NCBI GenBank assembly: GCA_023269645.1
Contig: JAHFPR010000009.1
Span: forward strand, 1-21,060
Source of the DNA: Alphaproteobacteria bacterium
Lineage (GTDB): Bacteria > Pseudomonadota > Alphaproteobacteria > Rickettsiales > UBA8987
Length of the DNA: 21,060 nt
Direction of reading: 5' to 3'
Of the stretch, positions 1 through 7,263 are shown piece after piece. Numbering within the stretch: position 1 is the first letter of the stretch; every line of letters starts with the position of its first letter. The position numbers were made by a program, and so were the translations under genes. The notes under the pieces were generated by a model that was given only the letters and a program-made list of their open reading frames with translations, searched no databases and was not told where the DNA came from.

Positions 1-255
1 CTCCCGGCTCAGCATCCCCTTGGGATCATGAACATCACTTTCCTTGAGGGTGTTGTAGAAGCCGCGCTTGCCGGGAGCGTTTGCGGGATCGGAAGGGGAT
101 TGCCCCGCCTCGGTTCCGGAGGTGAACACAGGTTTGTCGCAGCCGGAAAGCAGAACCAGGCCAAGGCACAAGGGGACGGATAGAAGCTGCAGGCACGTCC
201 TCACGGGTTGTGCGCGATGCCTTGCGGGGCTTTTAAGACAAAACCTGCTTGCCAT
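1..255 (-). CDS. Lipoprotein of unknown function, 5' part only
   Basis: An open frame runs from ATG at 255 to the window edge (85 codons, no stop). It shows a basic N-terminus, a hydrophobic stretch at about residues 22-37 and a lipobox LLSGC with Cys39, so it is predicted to be exported, lipidated and membrane-anchored. After the cysteine comes a Pro/Ser/Gly-rich linker. The N-region before the hydrophobic core is long for a lipoprotein signal; an in-frame GTG at codon 18 (202-204) would give a signal of ordinary length, though neither start has a strong ribosome binding site. The gene lies downstream of the prepilin peptidase on the same strand. The function cannot be told because the body of the protein lies outside the window. 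Confidence 0.7.
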   Translation of the reverse strand, partial: MASRFCLKSPARHRAQPVRTCLQLLSVPLCLGLVLLSGCDKPVFTSGTEAGQSPSDPANAPGKRGFYNTLKESDVHDPKGMLSRE

Positions 256-280
256 GAATGGACTAGACCCCTACCATATT

Positions 281-323
281 TATCAATTATGCCAGTATCA
301 ATTATGCCAGTATCAATTATGCC
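281..323. repeat. 15-bp tandem repeat, about 2.9 copies
   Basis: The unit tatcaattatgccag occurs at 281-295 and 296-310, and a partial third copy runs 311-323. The third copy contains the stop codon (317-319) and the last codons of the prepilin peptidase gene. The unit length is a multiple of three. Confidence 0.85.
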
Positions 324-1111
324 CGCACCACCCACCGCGCCAAGAGGTTTTGCCACCACTGGCTGACTTCAGGCACTACCAGGCACAGAAACAACGCCAT
401 ACATAATGCCGGGCCAAATGGGAAACACTGACCCTTGCCCCGCAGCTTCCACAGGAATGCCGTGAATATTCCTAACACGCCAGATATAAAAAGAAAAGTG
501 GTAATTCGTTCCGCATCCAAAAACATCCCGATGGCGGCGGCGAGTTTGACATCCCCCAGCCCCAGCCCTTCCTGACGCTTCCACGCCCACATCCACCGGC
601 GCAGGCTATAGGCCAGTGCCACACCCATGACCGGCGCGAGAAAGAAATGCGCGGCGGGTGTGTGCTGGAATATCTGGTACAGCGTGGCGAGGTAGAGCAT
701 CGTGATGTTGATACCGTCCGGAATCGTGGAATATTCATAATCAACGACGCTTAAAATCACCATGCACACCACGGACAGGATCAGCACACCCGATTGCGGC
801 GTAATGCCGAACCGGAGGTACACCAGCACCACCAGCAGCGCGGTCGCGCATTCAATGAGCAGGTAGGAAGCACCGAATTTCACCCCGCAATGGCGGCATC
901 GCCCGCGCAGCCACAGCCAGGAAAGCAGCGGGAATAAATCCGGAAGTCCCAGCGTGTGCCTGCATTCCGGGCAGCGGGAATGGCCGGTGATGAACTGCTC
1001 GCCGCGCGGAATGCGATAGGCGGCGGCGGTGGCGAAACTGCCGAGGCAAAGCCCCACCAGCACCACAACGGCCAGAAAAAAATGATCGTAAGTCTGGAGC
1101 AGTTCGTCCAT
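317..1111 (-). CDS. Prepilin peptidase (type IV leader peptidase, A24 family)
   Basis: This inner-membrane aspartyl protease cleaves, and in this family often N-methylates, type IV pilin and pseudopilin precursors. The 264-residue product has the family layout: a first membrane helix (about 10-33), a cytoplasmic zinc-binding domain with two CxxC pairs (Cys47/Cys50 and Cys72/Cys75), then a string of membrane helices. The two catalytic aspartates are visible: Asp124 in VVDYEYSTIPD and Asp187 in the GLGDVK motif. The PFGP motif near 231-234 is also typical. Length is normal. An AGGG about 7 nt before the ATG could serve as ribosome binding site. It is divergent from the large pseudopilin gene at 1592, its likely substrate. 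No other pilus assembly genes are in the window. Confidence 0.95.
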   Translation of the reverse strand: MDELLQTYDHFFLAVVVLVGLCLGSFATAAAYRIPRGEQFITGHSRCPECRHTLGLPDLFPLLSWLWLRGRCRHCGVKFGASYLLIECATALLVVLVYLRFGITPQSGVLILSVVCMVILSVVDYEYSTIPDGINITMLYLATLYQIFQHTPAAHFFLAPVMGVALAYSLRRWMWAWKRQEGLGLGDVKLAAAIGMFLDAERITTFLFISGVLGIFTAFLWKLRGKGQCFPFGPALCMALFLCLVVPEVSQWWQNLLARWVVRA

Positions 1112-1212
1112 CGGTATCCCTGAGATAGTTTGTAGCTGATTTTTGATCTGGAATACAGGGCATAATTCTCAATGCTGCATTGTCTGATAAAGGTAGCTTT
1201 TCTTACCTTGTC

Positions 1213-1272
1213 ATGCCGTGTTTATCACGGCATCCGGCGCAATCCTGCCAGACCCCGTCATATAAACGGGGT
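1213..1272. repeat. Two adjacent hairpins of the dispersed intergenic type
   Basis: atgccgtg (1213-1220) pairs with cacggcat (1226-1233) around the loop tttat. accccgt (1252-1258) pairs with acggggt (1266-1272) around a 7-nt loop. They lie between the divergent prepilin peptidase and pseudopilin genes. They resemble the gtcat...atgac palindromes scattered between genes elsewhere in the window (4252, 9328). Confidence 0.75.
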
Positions 1273-1315
1273 GATAGTGCAGCAAGAAGGGGTGACAGGA
1301 TGAGACATTCAAACC

Positions 1316-1511
1316 AGGACGCTACCAGGGCTTGGGTACTGTCCTGATTTCGTCATCGCCTGAATCGCGTAGCGATTATAGGGCGATCCACCCGCGCGCG
1401 TTGCGCGCAAAACAATGGGGCACGGCACAGATGGATTCCCCTATAATTTTGCTGTGCAAAATTCGGGGAATGACGTAAATCTTCATCAAATTAGGACACT
1501 ACCAGGGCTTG
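1316..1511. repeat. Hairpin-rich insertion flanked by 19-bp direct repeats
   Basis: The 19-mer at 1316-1334 (aggacgctaccagggcttg) recurs at 1493-1511 with one mismatch. The 158 bp between hold three compact hairpins. The first is atcgcc (1355-1360)/ggcgat (1382-1387) enclosing aatcgc-gta-gcgatt (1363-1377). The second is gcgcgc-gtt-gcgcgc (1394-1408). The third is attcccc (1435-1441)/ggggaat (1465-1471) enclosing aattttgc-tgt-gcaaaatt (1445-1463). All have 3-nt loops. No gene is seen in 1112-1567; this element, the two hairpins at 1213-1272 and a promoter fill it. Confidence 0.7.
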
Positions 1512-1519
1512 CAGAGGGT

Positions 1520-1548
1520 TAGACATCGCCCGCAAGGTGTAGTATAAT
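1520..1548 (+). promoter_or_regulatory. Sigma70-like promoter for the pseudopilin gene
   Basis: TAGACA (1520-1525, 5 of 6 matches to TTGACA), a 17-nt spacer, and a perfect TATAAT (1543-1548). Transcription would begin near 1555, which leaves room for the AGGAGG at 1580-1585 and the GTG start at 1592. Confidence 0.7.
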
Positions 1549-1591
1549 AGCTGACCGGGGCTGGCCAATGCCCCGGATGAGGAGGGTGTTG

Positions 1592-4255
1592 GTGCGCAAG
1601 GCAAGGGCGTTATCCGGAAGGATGGCCGGGTTCTCGATGATAGAACTGGCGGTGATTCTGTTCGTGCTTTCGCTTATCACGATCAATGTGGTGGTGACAA
1701 GCCAGGGCTACCAGAAAATCGGCGCGCAGGCGCGTACCGCGAAGAATATACAGAAAATCCGGGATGCGCTGAATGTGTATTATCAGGCGCAGGGTACTGT
1801 TACTACGGGCGGCTATCTTCCCTGCCCCGCCAACCCCAATCTCCACATCGCGGATGCGGATTTCGGCAAGGCGAAATTCCTGACTTCGGCAGGCTCCGGC
1901 AATTGCGATACCGCCGCCGTTTTTTACAATGCCGGGCATAATGTGGTGCTGGGCGCGGTTCCGGCGCGCACACTGGGGCTGACCACGGAGGATATGATGG
2001 ACGGCTGGGGCAACCGCATTCTCTATGCCGTGGATAAACGCTTCACCGCGCCGTTTTTCCTCTCCTGCAACGCGGTTACGCCGGACATCTGGCTGCTCAG
2101 CAATTATAAAACTTCCGATAGCCTTGCGACGAACGAAACGAATTACGGCTACACCCATCCGATGTATACCCTTATCAGCGTGGGGGATGACAGGGTGGGC
2201 GCGTATCCATTCGATTTCCCGGCAGGGAATTATAAACGCCCGACCGGCCTCCCCGTCGCGCTCAACACCTATCCGCAGGCGATCAATAACGGCGTGGATG
2301 ATAACGCCGCCACCAGCGGCCTCACCGAGAGTTGGGGCGAGGCGGCGGGCGGTGGCGGCAGCAATCTCAACCCCATTTTCATCAAGCCGAAGGACGCGAA
2401 CCTGAAAGACCCCGTGTCGGGATCGCCGCCCGTCACGCCCGTGAAATTTGATGACGTTGTGTATTACGACCCCGCGATGGCGGTGGATGTCGGTGTGTCG
2501 CTCAGCCTGCCGACGGTGAGCGTCGCCCCCTCCCTGTGGCTGGACGGCGGCGATTCAGGCACGTTCTTCAGCGATGCTGCCTGCACTGTCGGCGGCGTGG
2601 TGGATAGCGGCACTGTGGCCTGCTGGAAGGACAAGAGTGCCAATCTCTACACGGCCACCCAGGCAACTGCAGGCAATCAGCCGACATTTCAGCAGAATAC
2701 GGCGCAGACCCTGTGGGATAACGGCTGCCTGAACACCGTGCATTTTACCGCTGCCAGCAGCAAGTTTTTCACACTCGGCACGTCGGCACTGAATTATATT
2801 CCCAGGACGAATGCGTTTACCGTGTTCATCGCGGGCTATGGCAACGGCACGACCGGAAGCGATACGGCTACCTGGCTTTCCAGGGGCTATGGCGCGGGGG
2901 CAACCGCTACCCTGCAATATGAATTCGGGAAAGTGGCCGCAAGCAGCGAGTATAATCTGGAATACAGCGATAAAACCCTGAATGCTTCCGTGGCCACCAA
3001 GGGGTATAATTCCAGCATAACCGCGCCTGAAATCACCGCCTACGCGCTTTCCACCACCAACCTGAATACCTATCAGGATGGCTGGCAGAACACTGTTGGC
3101 AATATCGCGCTCACCATCGGTACTTCCGATGCCTCGTGGGATACGGTGATCGGCACGAAACGCACCGGTGCGGCGAGCGGCGCAACCAATTCGCTCAACG
3201 ATGACATCGGGGAAATGCTGGTGTATCCCGCTGCGCTTTCGGCGGCGGATATAAAGAGCGTCAATTGTTATCTCCTCAACAAGTGGCACGCTATTCCCAA
3301 GGATTACGCGCGCGCCATCGCCGCCAGCAACGCGACCAACCCGCTCGCGCTGTGGCTGGATGCCACCTGCCCGCAGCAGCGGGTGCTGGATGCCAGCAAT
3401 AACCTGGTGCTGTGGAAAGATTTAAGCGGCAGGCACAACGATGCCAGGCCATTCAGATATTCCGCCGTGGATAACCTGCTGGACCACTGGGCATCCATGT
3501 TCCCTGTTTATAACAGCGCAGCATTCGGCGGACGCGGAGGATTCGATTTCCAGCAGAATGTTGGCAGTGCCCTCGGTTCCTCGCTGGTTTTCGATAATTC
3601 CATCCAGCCGACTAACGATCTTTCCCTTTTCAGTATCCCTAACTACACCAATAATTTTGAAATATTCATGGTGATAAACATGAATCCCTGCGGCGGCGGC
3701 GGAAGCGGCCTCCTCATCGGGAAGAGTGAAGGATTATGGGACAGCCCTATCACCACCACGCATCGCCAGTGGGAACTGGGGGTGGGGGGCTATGTCAGCA
3801 CTACCGGAGCCAAAGGTTGCGGCAATAACAAGTTCTGCGTGTGGGCGGGCGGCCAGAGGGTCACGGCTGGTTACACAGCACCCAACAGTAATGTTGTTCT
3901 GTACACGGAACTTCAGGTCACCAGCACCACCACCGCTTCGGTAACAACGCGCATCAATGATGTCGTCACCAACCTTATCGGCAGCGGCGGAGCCAGCGGC
4001 AGCATCTCTGGTGTGAGTGCCACCACCGACACCACCATGCCGGCGACGATCGGGTCGCGCCCCGATCTGGATGGAACGATGGGTATCGCGGATGTGTACA
4101 CATCATGCTGTTCCGGCCCGGCAGCGCAGATCGCCGAGGTGCTGGTTTTCAATATGGGAACAAATACGCTTACCACCCAGCAGAGCCAGTATATCCAGTG
4201 CTATCTTGCCCGCAAATGGGGCGTGACGCTGACGAACGCCGCGTCCTGCCCATAA
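1592..4255 (+). CDS. Giant pseudopilin-like protein with two lectin-like (LamG/ConA-type) repeats
   Basis: I choose GTG 1592 (887 residues) because AGGAGG (1580-1585) sits 6 nt before it; this leaves a short leader, MRKARALSGRMAG, cut before FSMIEL. That is a canonical prepilin site: Gly13 at -1, Phe14 at +1 (methylated in this family) and Glu18 at +5, followed by a hydrophobic helix. An ATG at 1568 in the same frame would only lengthen the leader. Residues about 40-165 look like a pseudopilin globular domain, with DGWGN near 137-141 resembling the DPWGN motif of GspG. Two related C-terminal modules follow (about 313-570 and 600-885). Each opens with LWLD, a VxWKD(K/L)S(A/G) turn, and closes with E(M/V)LV(Y/F) and CYL.(N/R)KW. 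Such beta-sandwich modules often bind carbohydrate or surfaces. It is far larger than ordinary pseudopilins. Inference: a minor pilin or adhesive tip, processed by the divergent prepilin peptidase. Confidence 0.8.
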   Translation: MRKARALSGRMAGFSMIELAVILFVLSLITINVVVTSQGYQKIGAQARTAKNIQKIRDALNVYYQAQGTVTTGGYLPCPANPNLHIADADFGKAKFLTSAGSGNCDTAAVFYNAGHNVVLGAVPARTLGLTTEDMMDGWGNRILYAVDKRFTAPFFLSCNAVTPDIWLLSNYKTSDSLATNETNYGYTHPMYTLISVGDDRVGAYPFDFPAGNYKRPTGLPVALNTYPQAINNGVDDNAATSGLTESWGEAAGGGGSNLNPIFIKPKDANLKDPVSGSPPVTPVKFDDVVYYDPAMAVDVGVSLSLPTVSVAPSLWLDGGDSGTFFSDAACTVGGVVDSGTVACWKDKSANLYTATQATAGNQPTFQQNTAQTLWDNGCLNTVHFTAASSKFFTLGTSALNYIPRTNAFTVFIAGYGNGTTGSDTATWLSRGYGAGATATLQYEFGKVAASSEYNLEYSDKTLNASVATKGYNSSITAPEITAYALSTTNLNTYQDGWQNTVGNIALTIGTSDASWDTVIGTKRTGAASGATNSLNDDIGEMLVYPAALSAADIKSVNCYLLNKWHAIPKDYARAIAASNATNPLALWLDATCPQQRVLDASNNLVLWKDLSGRHNDARPFRYSAVDNLLDHWASMFPVYNSAAFGGRGGFDFQQNVGSALGSSLVFDNSIQPTNDLSLFSIPNYTNNFEIFMVINMNPCGGGGSGLLIGKSEGLWDSPITTTHRQWELGVGGYVSTTGAKGCGNNKFCVWAGGQRVTAGYTAPNSNVVLYTELQVTSTTTASVTTRINDVVTNLIGSGGASGSISGVSATTDTTMPATIGSRPDLDGTMGIADVYTSCCSGPAAQIAEVLVFNMGTNTLTTQQSQYIQCYLARKWGVTLTNAASCP

Positions 4256-4289
4256 CCGTCATTCCAGCCTTCGCTGGAATGACGGTTAT
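4252..4289. terminator. Bidirectional hairpin terminator between convergent genes
   Basis: ataaccgtcattccag (4252-4267) pairs perfectly with 4274-4289, 16 bp, extendable by c4268:g4273. The TAA of the pseudopilin gene (4253-4255) and the stop of mltA (4286-4288, minus) both lie in the arms. There is no long T run on either side, so efficiency as an intrinsic terminator is an inference. The core gtcattcc...ggaatgac is a common form of intergenic palindrome. Confidence 0.7.
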
Positions 4290-5413
4290 TGTTGAATCCC
4301 ACGCGGCAGCAGCGCGTAATAGCCGCCCGGCTGTTTCATATCGCCCGCGAGGGTTTCTGCGCGCTTGCCGTGGCCGAAAAACACATCCCCCCGCACGATG
4401 CCCTTGATCGCTCCGCCCTTGTCCTGCGCCACCATCAGCCGCTGGTAATGGCGGATGGCCGCGTCTTCCGAGGCGGAGGGCAGGGTGGTATCAAGCCACA
4501 GCGGAACGCCGTAAGGAATATAGCGCGTATCCACGGCGAGCGAATGTTCCGGGGTCAGTGCCACATCCTGGCCACCGAAGGGACCCTCGCCTTCCAGCGC
4601 GCGGAAGAACACGTAGGAGGGGTTCTGCTCCAGCGTTTCCTCCAGTTCGTCCGGATGCGTATAGAGCCAGTGCTTCAGGCTGGGCGCGGTGATGTCTTCC
4701 AGCACCAGTTCGCCCCGGTCGGCGAGTGCTGCCCCGATGGAAACGTAGGGATGCCCGTTTTTTCCGGCATAACCGATGCGCACCAGGCTGCCATCCTCCA
4801 GCCGGATGCGCCCGGAACCCTGGATGTGCAGGAAATACAGTGCCACCGGATCGCCCGCGTAAAGCAGTTCCAGCCCCTGGCCGCGCAGCGCACCGTGGTC
4901 AATTTCCGCCCGCGAAAAGAAAGGCCGCCCCTGATAGCCCTCCAGGTTCGGCGGAAGTTTGTAAAGCGGCCAGGGGTAAGCGGTGCTGCGCTTCCGGCTG
5001 CCTTTGAGTTCGATTTCATAATAGCCGGTGAAGCGGCCTTCCGGATTGCCGTTATTGGTGACGCGGAACGGTGCGAAATCCCGCTCGAAAAATTCCCGCT
5101 CCTCCCCCGCCTGCACATTCTCCGCATCATCGCAGACCGCGCGCCAGTCCCGCATTGTGCCTGCGTCTATGCCGGAATCCGTGCGCACCGGAGCGGTTTC
5201 CGGAAGCTCCGAGAATTTCCCACAGGAACGCCGGAACGCGGCCAGCGCACCGCTGAACGTGGCACTTTCCCTCCAGCCGGGAAGCGCATCGAACGTAACG
5301 GGGGCGAGGTCAAGTTTATCGACGGGCTTTTCCTCCTTGCCTGCGCAGGCAGAAATTGCCGTGCAGCAGAGGAGCAGGCAGAGCAGGGCGGGGATGCGCG
5401 GGGAAAATATCAT
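4286..5413 (-). CDS. mltA: Membrane-bound lytic murein transglycosylase A (lipoprotein)
   Basis: MltA cleaves the MurNAc-GlcNAc bond of peptidoglycan, leaving 1,6-anhydro-MurNAc, and acts at the outer membrane. From ATG 5413 the product has 375 residues with a lipoprotein signal and lipobox ISAC (Cys23). The MltA domain follows, with GYYE near 130-133 and HIQGSGR near 196-202. The C-terminal 3D domain carries its three conserved aspartates: Asp295 in VDTR, Asp331 in AQDKGG and Asp343 in VRGDVFFG; the last lies in the segment that holds the catalytic Asp of E. coli MltA. The frame stays open upstream to 5539, but that part overlaps the Tim44-like gene and lacks a signal, so 5413 is the better start. 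It begins 7 nt after the Tim44-like stop, which indicates one operon. This MltA/Tim44 pairing is usual in Alphaproteobacteria. Confidence 0.95.
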   Translation of the reverse strand: MIFSPRIPALLCLLLCCTAISACAGKEEKPVDKLDLAPVTFDALPGWRESATFSGALAAFRRSCGKFSELPETAPVRTDSGIDAGTMRDWRAVCDDAENVQAGEEREFFERDFAPFRVTNNGNPEGRFTGYYEIELKGSRKRSTAYPWPLYKLPPNLEGYQGRPFFSRAEIDHGALRGQGLELLYAGDPVALYFLHIQGSGRIRLEDGSLVRIGYAGKNGHPYVSIGAALADRGELVLEDITAPSLKHWLYTHPDELEETLEQNPSYVFFRALEGEGPFGGQDVALTPEHSLAVDTRYIPYGVPLWLDTTLPSASEDAAIRHYQRLMVAQDKGGAIKGIVRGDVFFGHGKRAETLAGDMKQPGGYYALLPRGIQQ

Positions 5414-5420
5414 GAACCTA

Positions 5421-6143
5421 TCATGTCGCGGTAATCGTCCAGTTGGGATTGCCGGAGCGCATATCCCGCTCAAACGACCAGCTATCCGTGACCTCGTGGA
5501 TGGCGGAGGGATTGCCCTCAATGATTGCGCCGCCCGCATCCTTCACCACGTGGATTTGCTCCGAGGTGAATTCCACCGCGACTACTGCCTTGAAGCGGCT
5601 GATTTCCGCCGATGTAATCTCCGCCCCACGGATGGAAACCAGGGTCACTTGCGGGAATTTTCCTTCCGCCGTGCGCCGCTCCATTTCAGCGGAAAAATCC
5701 TTGTAAACCTCCGCCGAAAGCAGGTTTCGCAGCATCGCCTTGTCGCCATCCTGAAGTGCCTTGAGTGCCAGCTCGAACGCCAGCTTCGCGCCGCCCAGGA
5801 ATGTTCCCGGCGTGAAGGAGGCATCCTTGGCTTTAATCTCATTCATCACGGCGGTGATAGCCGCATCCTTGATTTCCGGCTCTGGCTCCTTGCGCGCCGG
5901 GGGAACTGCGGAAGCCTTTTTTGCGGCCTTCTCCGGCGTGGCTTCGGCAGCCTGTTTCGCGGGCTTCAGGGGGATGGGCTTATTATCCGGACGCGGAAGC
6001 GTGTCAGCAGATTTATCTGTTGAAGTGGAGGGAGGAAGTGCGCCGCCACCCCGCCGCCCAAGCACGGTGAACAGCTTGTAGAGGATCACCCCTGCAAGCA
6101 CGGCGAAAAAAATCAGGTCAGCGTAATTGGCGGAGGAATTCAT
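5421..6143 (-). CDS. Tim44/TimA-like membrane-anchored protein
   Basis: The 240-residue product has one N-terminal membrane helix (about 9-28). A Pro/Lys/Ala-rich linker follows (about 33-92). The C-terminal alpha/beta domain (about 105-240) resembles Tim44, with FTPGTFLGGAK, a region containing SIRGAEI, and a closing NPNWT. Bacterial members are called Tim44/TimA family putative adaptor proteins; their precise role is not settled. It is the first gene of a two-gene unit with mltA, separated by 7 nt. Its start is divergent from the ABC ATPase. A CATAAT hexamer (6178-6183, minus strand) could be its -10 box, but I see no convincing -35. Confidence 0.85.
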   Translation of the reverse strand: MNSSANYADLIFFAVLAGVILYKLFTVLGRRGGGALPPSTSTDKSADTLPRPDNKPIPLKPAKQAAEATPEKAAKKASAVPPARKEPEPEIKDAAITAVMNEIKAKDASFTPGTFLGGAKLAFELALKALQDGDKAMLRNLLSAEVYKDFSAEMERRTAEGKFPQVTLVSIRGAEITSAEISRFKAVVAVEFTSEQIHVVKDAGGAIIEGNPSAIHEVTDSWSFERDMRSGNPNWTITAT

Positions 6144-6214
6144 AAATGCATGGTAGTTGCGGATGGACTGTCATGCTATTATGAACCAGCCTGCACGGAA
6201 AATAAAGGTAAACT

Positions 6215-7147
6215 ATGACCGACTCCGCTATCTCCATCATCGGCCTGCGCAAAACCTACGCACCCTCCCGCCGCTCGCCTGCGGAAAAGGAGGCACTGCG
6301 CAGCGTTGACCTCGCTATTCCGCGCGGTATGGTGTTCGGGCTACTGGGGCCGAACGGCGCGGGAAAATCCACGCTTATCAATATACTGGCCGGGCTGGTG
6401 AAGAAAAGCGCGGGAACGGTGCGCATCAACGGCCTCGATCTGGACGCTGACCCGCGCGCCACGCGCTACCAGATCGGCGTGGTGCCGCAGGAAGTGGTGC
6501 TCGACCCGTTTTTCTCCGTATACGAGGCACTGGAATATTACGGCGGCTATTACGGCATTCCCAAAGCCAAGCGGCGCACGAAGGAACTGCTCGCCGCCCT
6601 CACCCTCACCGACAAGCAGCACGTGAATTCGCGCAGGCTCTCCGGCGGGATGAAGCGCCGCGTGCTCATCGCCAAGGCACTGGTGCACAGCCCGCCCATC
6701 GTGATTCTGGACGAGCCTACGGCGGGGGTGGATGTGGAACTCCGCAGCCAGTTGTGGGATTATGTGCGTGTGCTCAACAAGCAGGGCACAACGGTGATGC
6801 TTACCACGCATTATCTGGAGGAAGCCGAATCGCTGTGCGACCGCGTGGCGATCATCAACCACGGCACCATCATCGCCAACGATACGGTGAAGGGACTCAA
6901 GAAACTGCTGGATTACAAAAAGCTGATCCTGCGCTTCAGCGACGCGGTGAAAGAAGTTCCGAAAACGCTGGAGGCGTTCAAGGTGGAGCAGCCGGACGCG
7001 CATACGCTCACCATCACCTATCAGCCCAGCAAAACCAGCATCGAGGAGCTGCTGCACTTTACAAAACAGGCGAACCTCGCCATAAATGACCTCTCCACCG
7101 AGGAGCCGGATCTGGAAGACGTGTTCCGGAAGATGGTGGCGGGGTGA
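6215..7147 (+). CDS. ABC transporter ATP-binding protein (ABC-2 exporter type)
   Basis: This cytoplasmic ATPase would power an exporter by binding and hydrolysing ATP. All motifs are intact in the 310 residues: Walker A GPNGAGKST (45-53), Q-loop Gln92, signature LSGGM (142-146), Walker B IVILDE (162-167) and H-loop His199. The D-loop AGVD and the C-terminal extension with EEPDLEDVF are typical of ABC-2 type subunits such as the YadG/CcmA-like group. AAAGG lies about 6 nt before the ATG. The partner permease, usually encoded next to it, is absent: the next gene is a glycosyltransferase after a hairpin-rich gap. The substrate cannot be assigned; polysaccharide or lipid export would fit the neighbour but is only inference. 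Confidence 0.93.
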   Translation: MTDSAISIIGLRKTYAPSRRSPAEKEALRSVDLAIPRGMVFGLLGPNGAGKSTLINILAGLVKKSAGTVRINGLDLDADPRATRYQIGVVPQEVVLDPFFSVYEALEYYGGYYGIPKAKRRTKELLAALTLTDKQHVNSRRLSGGMKRRVLIAKALVHSPPIVILDEPTAGVDVELRSQLWDYVRVLNKQGTTVMLTTHYLEEAESLCDRVAIINHGTIIANDTVKGLKKLLDYKKLILRFSDAVKEVPKTLEAFKVEQPDAHTLTITYQPSKTSIEELLHFTKQANLAINDLSTEEPDLEDVFRKMVAG

Positions 7148-7168
7148 AGGTTTAGCAACGGATATAAC

Positions 7169-7241
7169 GCAGGCTAGTAAGCCTGCCTCCTTTAGTGGCC
7201 GAAGGCCTTAGGCTCATCGTGTTGGCTAGTAAGCCAACACG
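7169..7241. repeat. Train of three hairpins between ABC ATPase and glycosyltransferase genes
   Basis: gcaggct-agta-agcctgc (7169-7186), ggcc-gaa-ggcc (7197-7207) and cgtgttggct-agta-agccaacacg (7218-7241). The first and third share the core ggctagtaagcc although their outer stem sequences differ, so each arm changed together with its partner. It fills most of the 116-bp gap between two plus-strand genes. It could attenuate readthrough or be a mobile palindromic element. Confidence 0.75.
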
Positions 7242-7263
7242 GGAGCGAGCATAAATAACCTCT

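Noticed and set aside
1568..1591. ATG 1568 as start of the pseudopilin gene
   Set aside because: The ribosome binding site lies downstream of it; GTG 1592 gives a normal prepilin leader.
4289..5434. Long plus-strand open frame (381 codons) opposite mltA
   Set aside because: It is antisense to a gene with clear MltA and 3D domains, has no recognisable product, and arises from the codon use of high-GC DNA.
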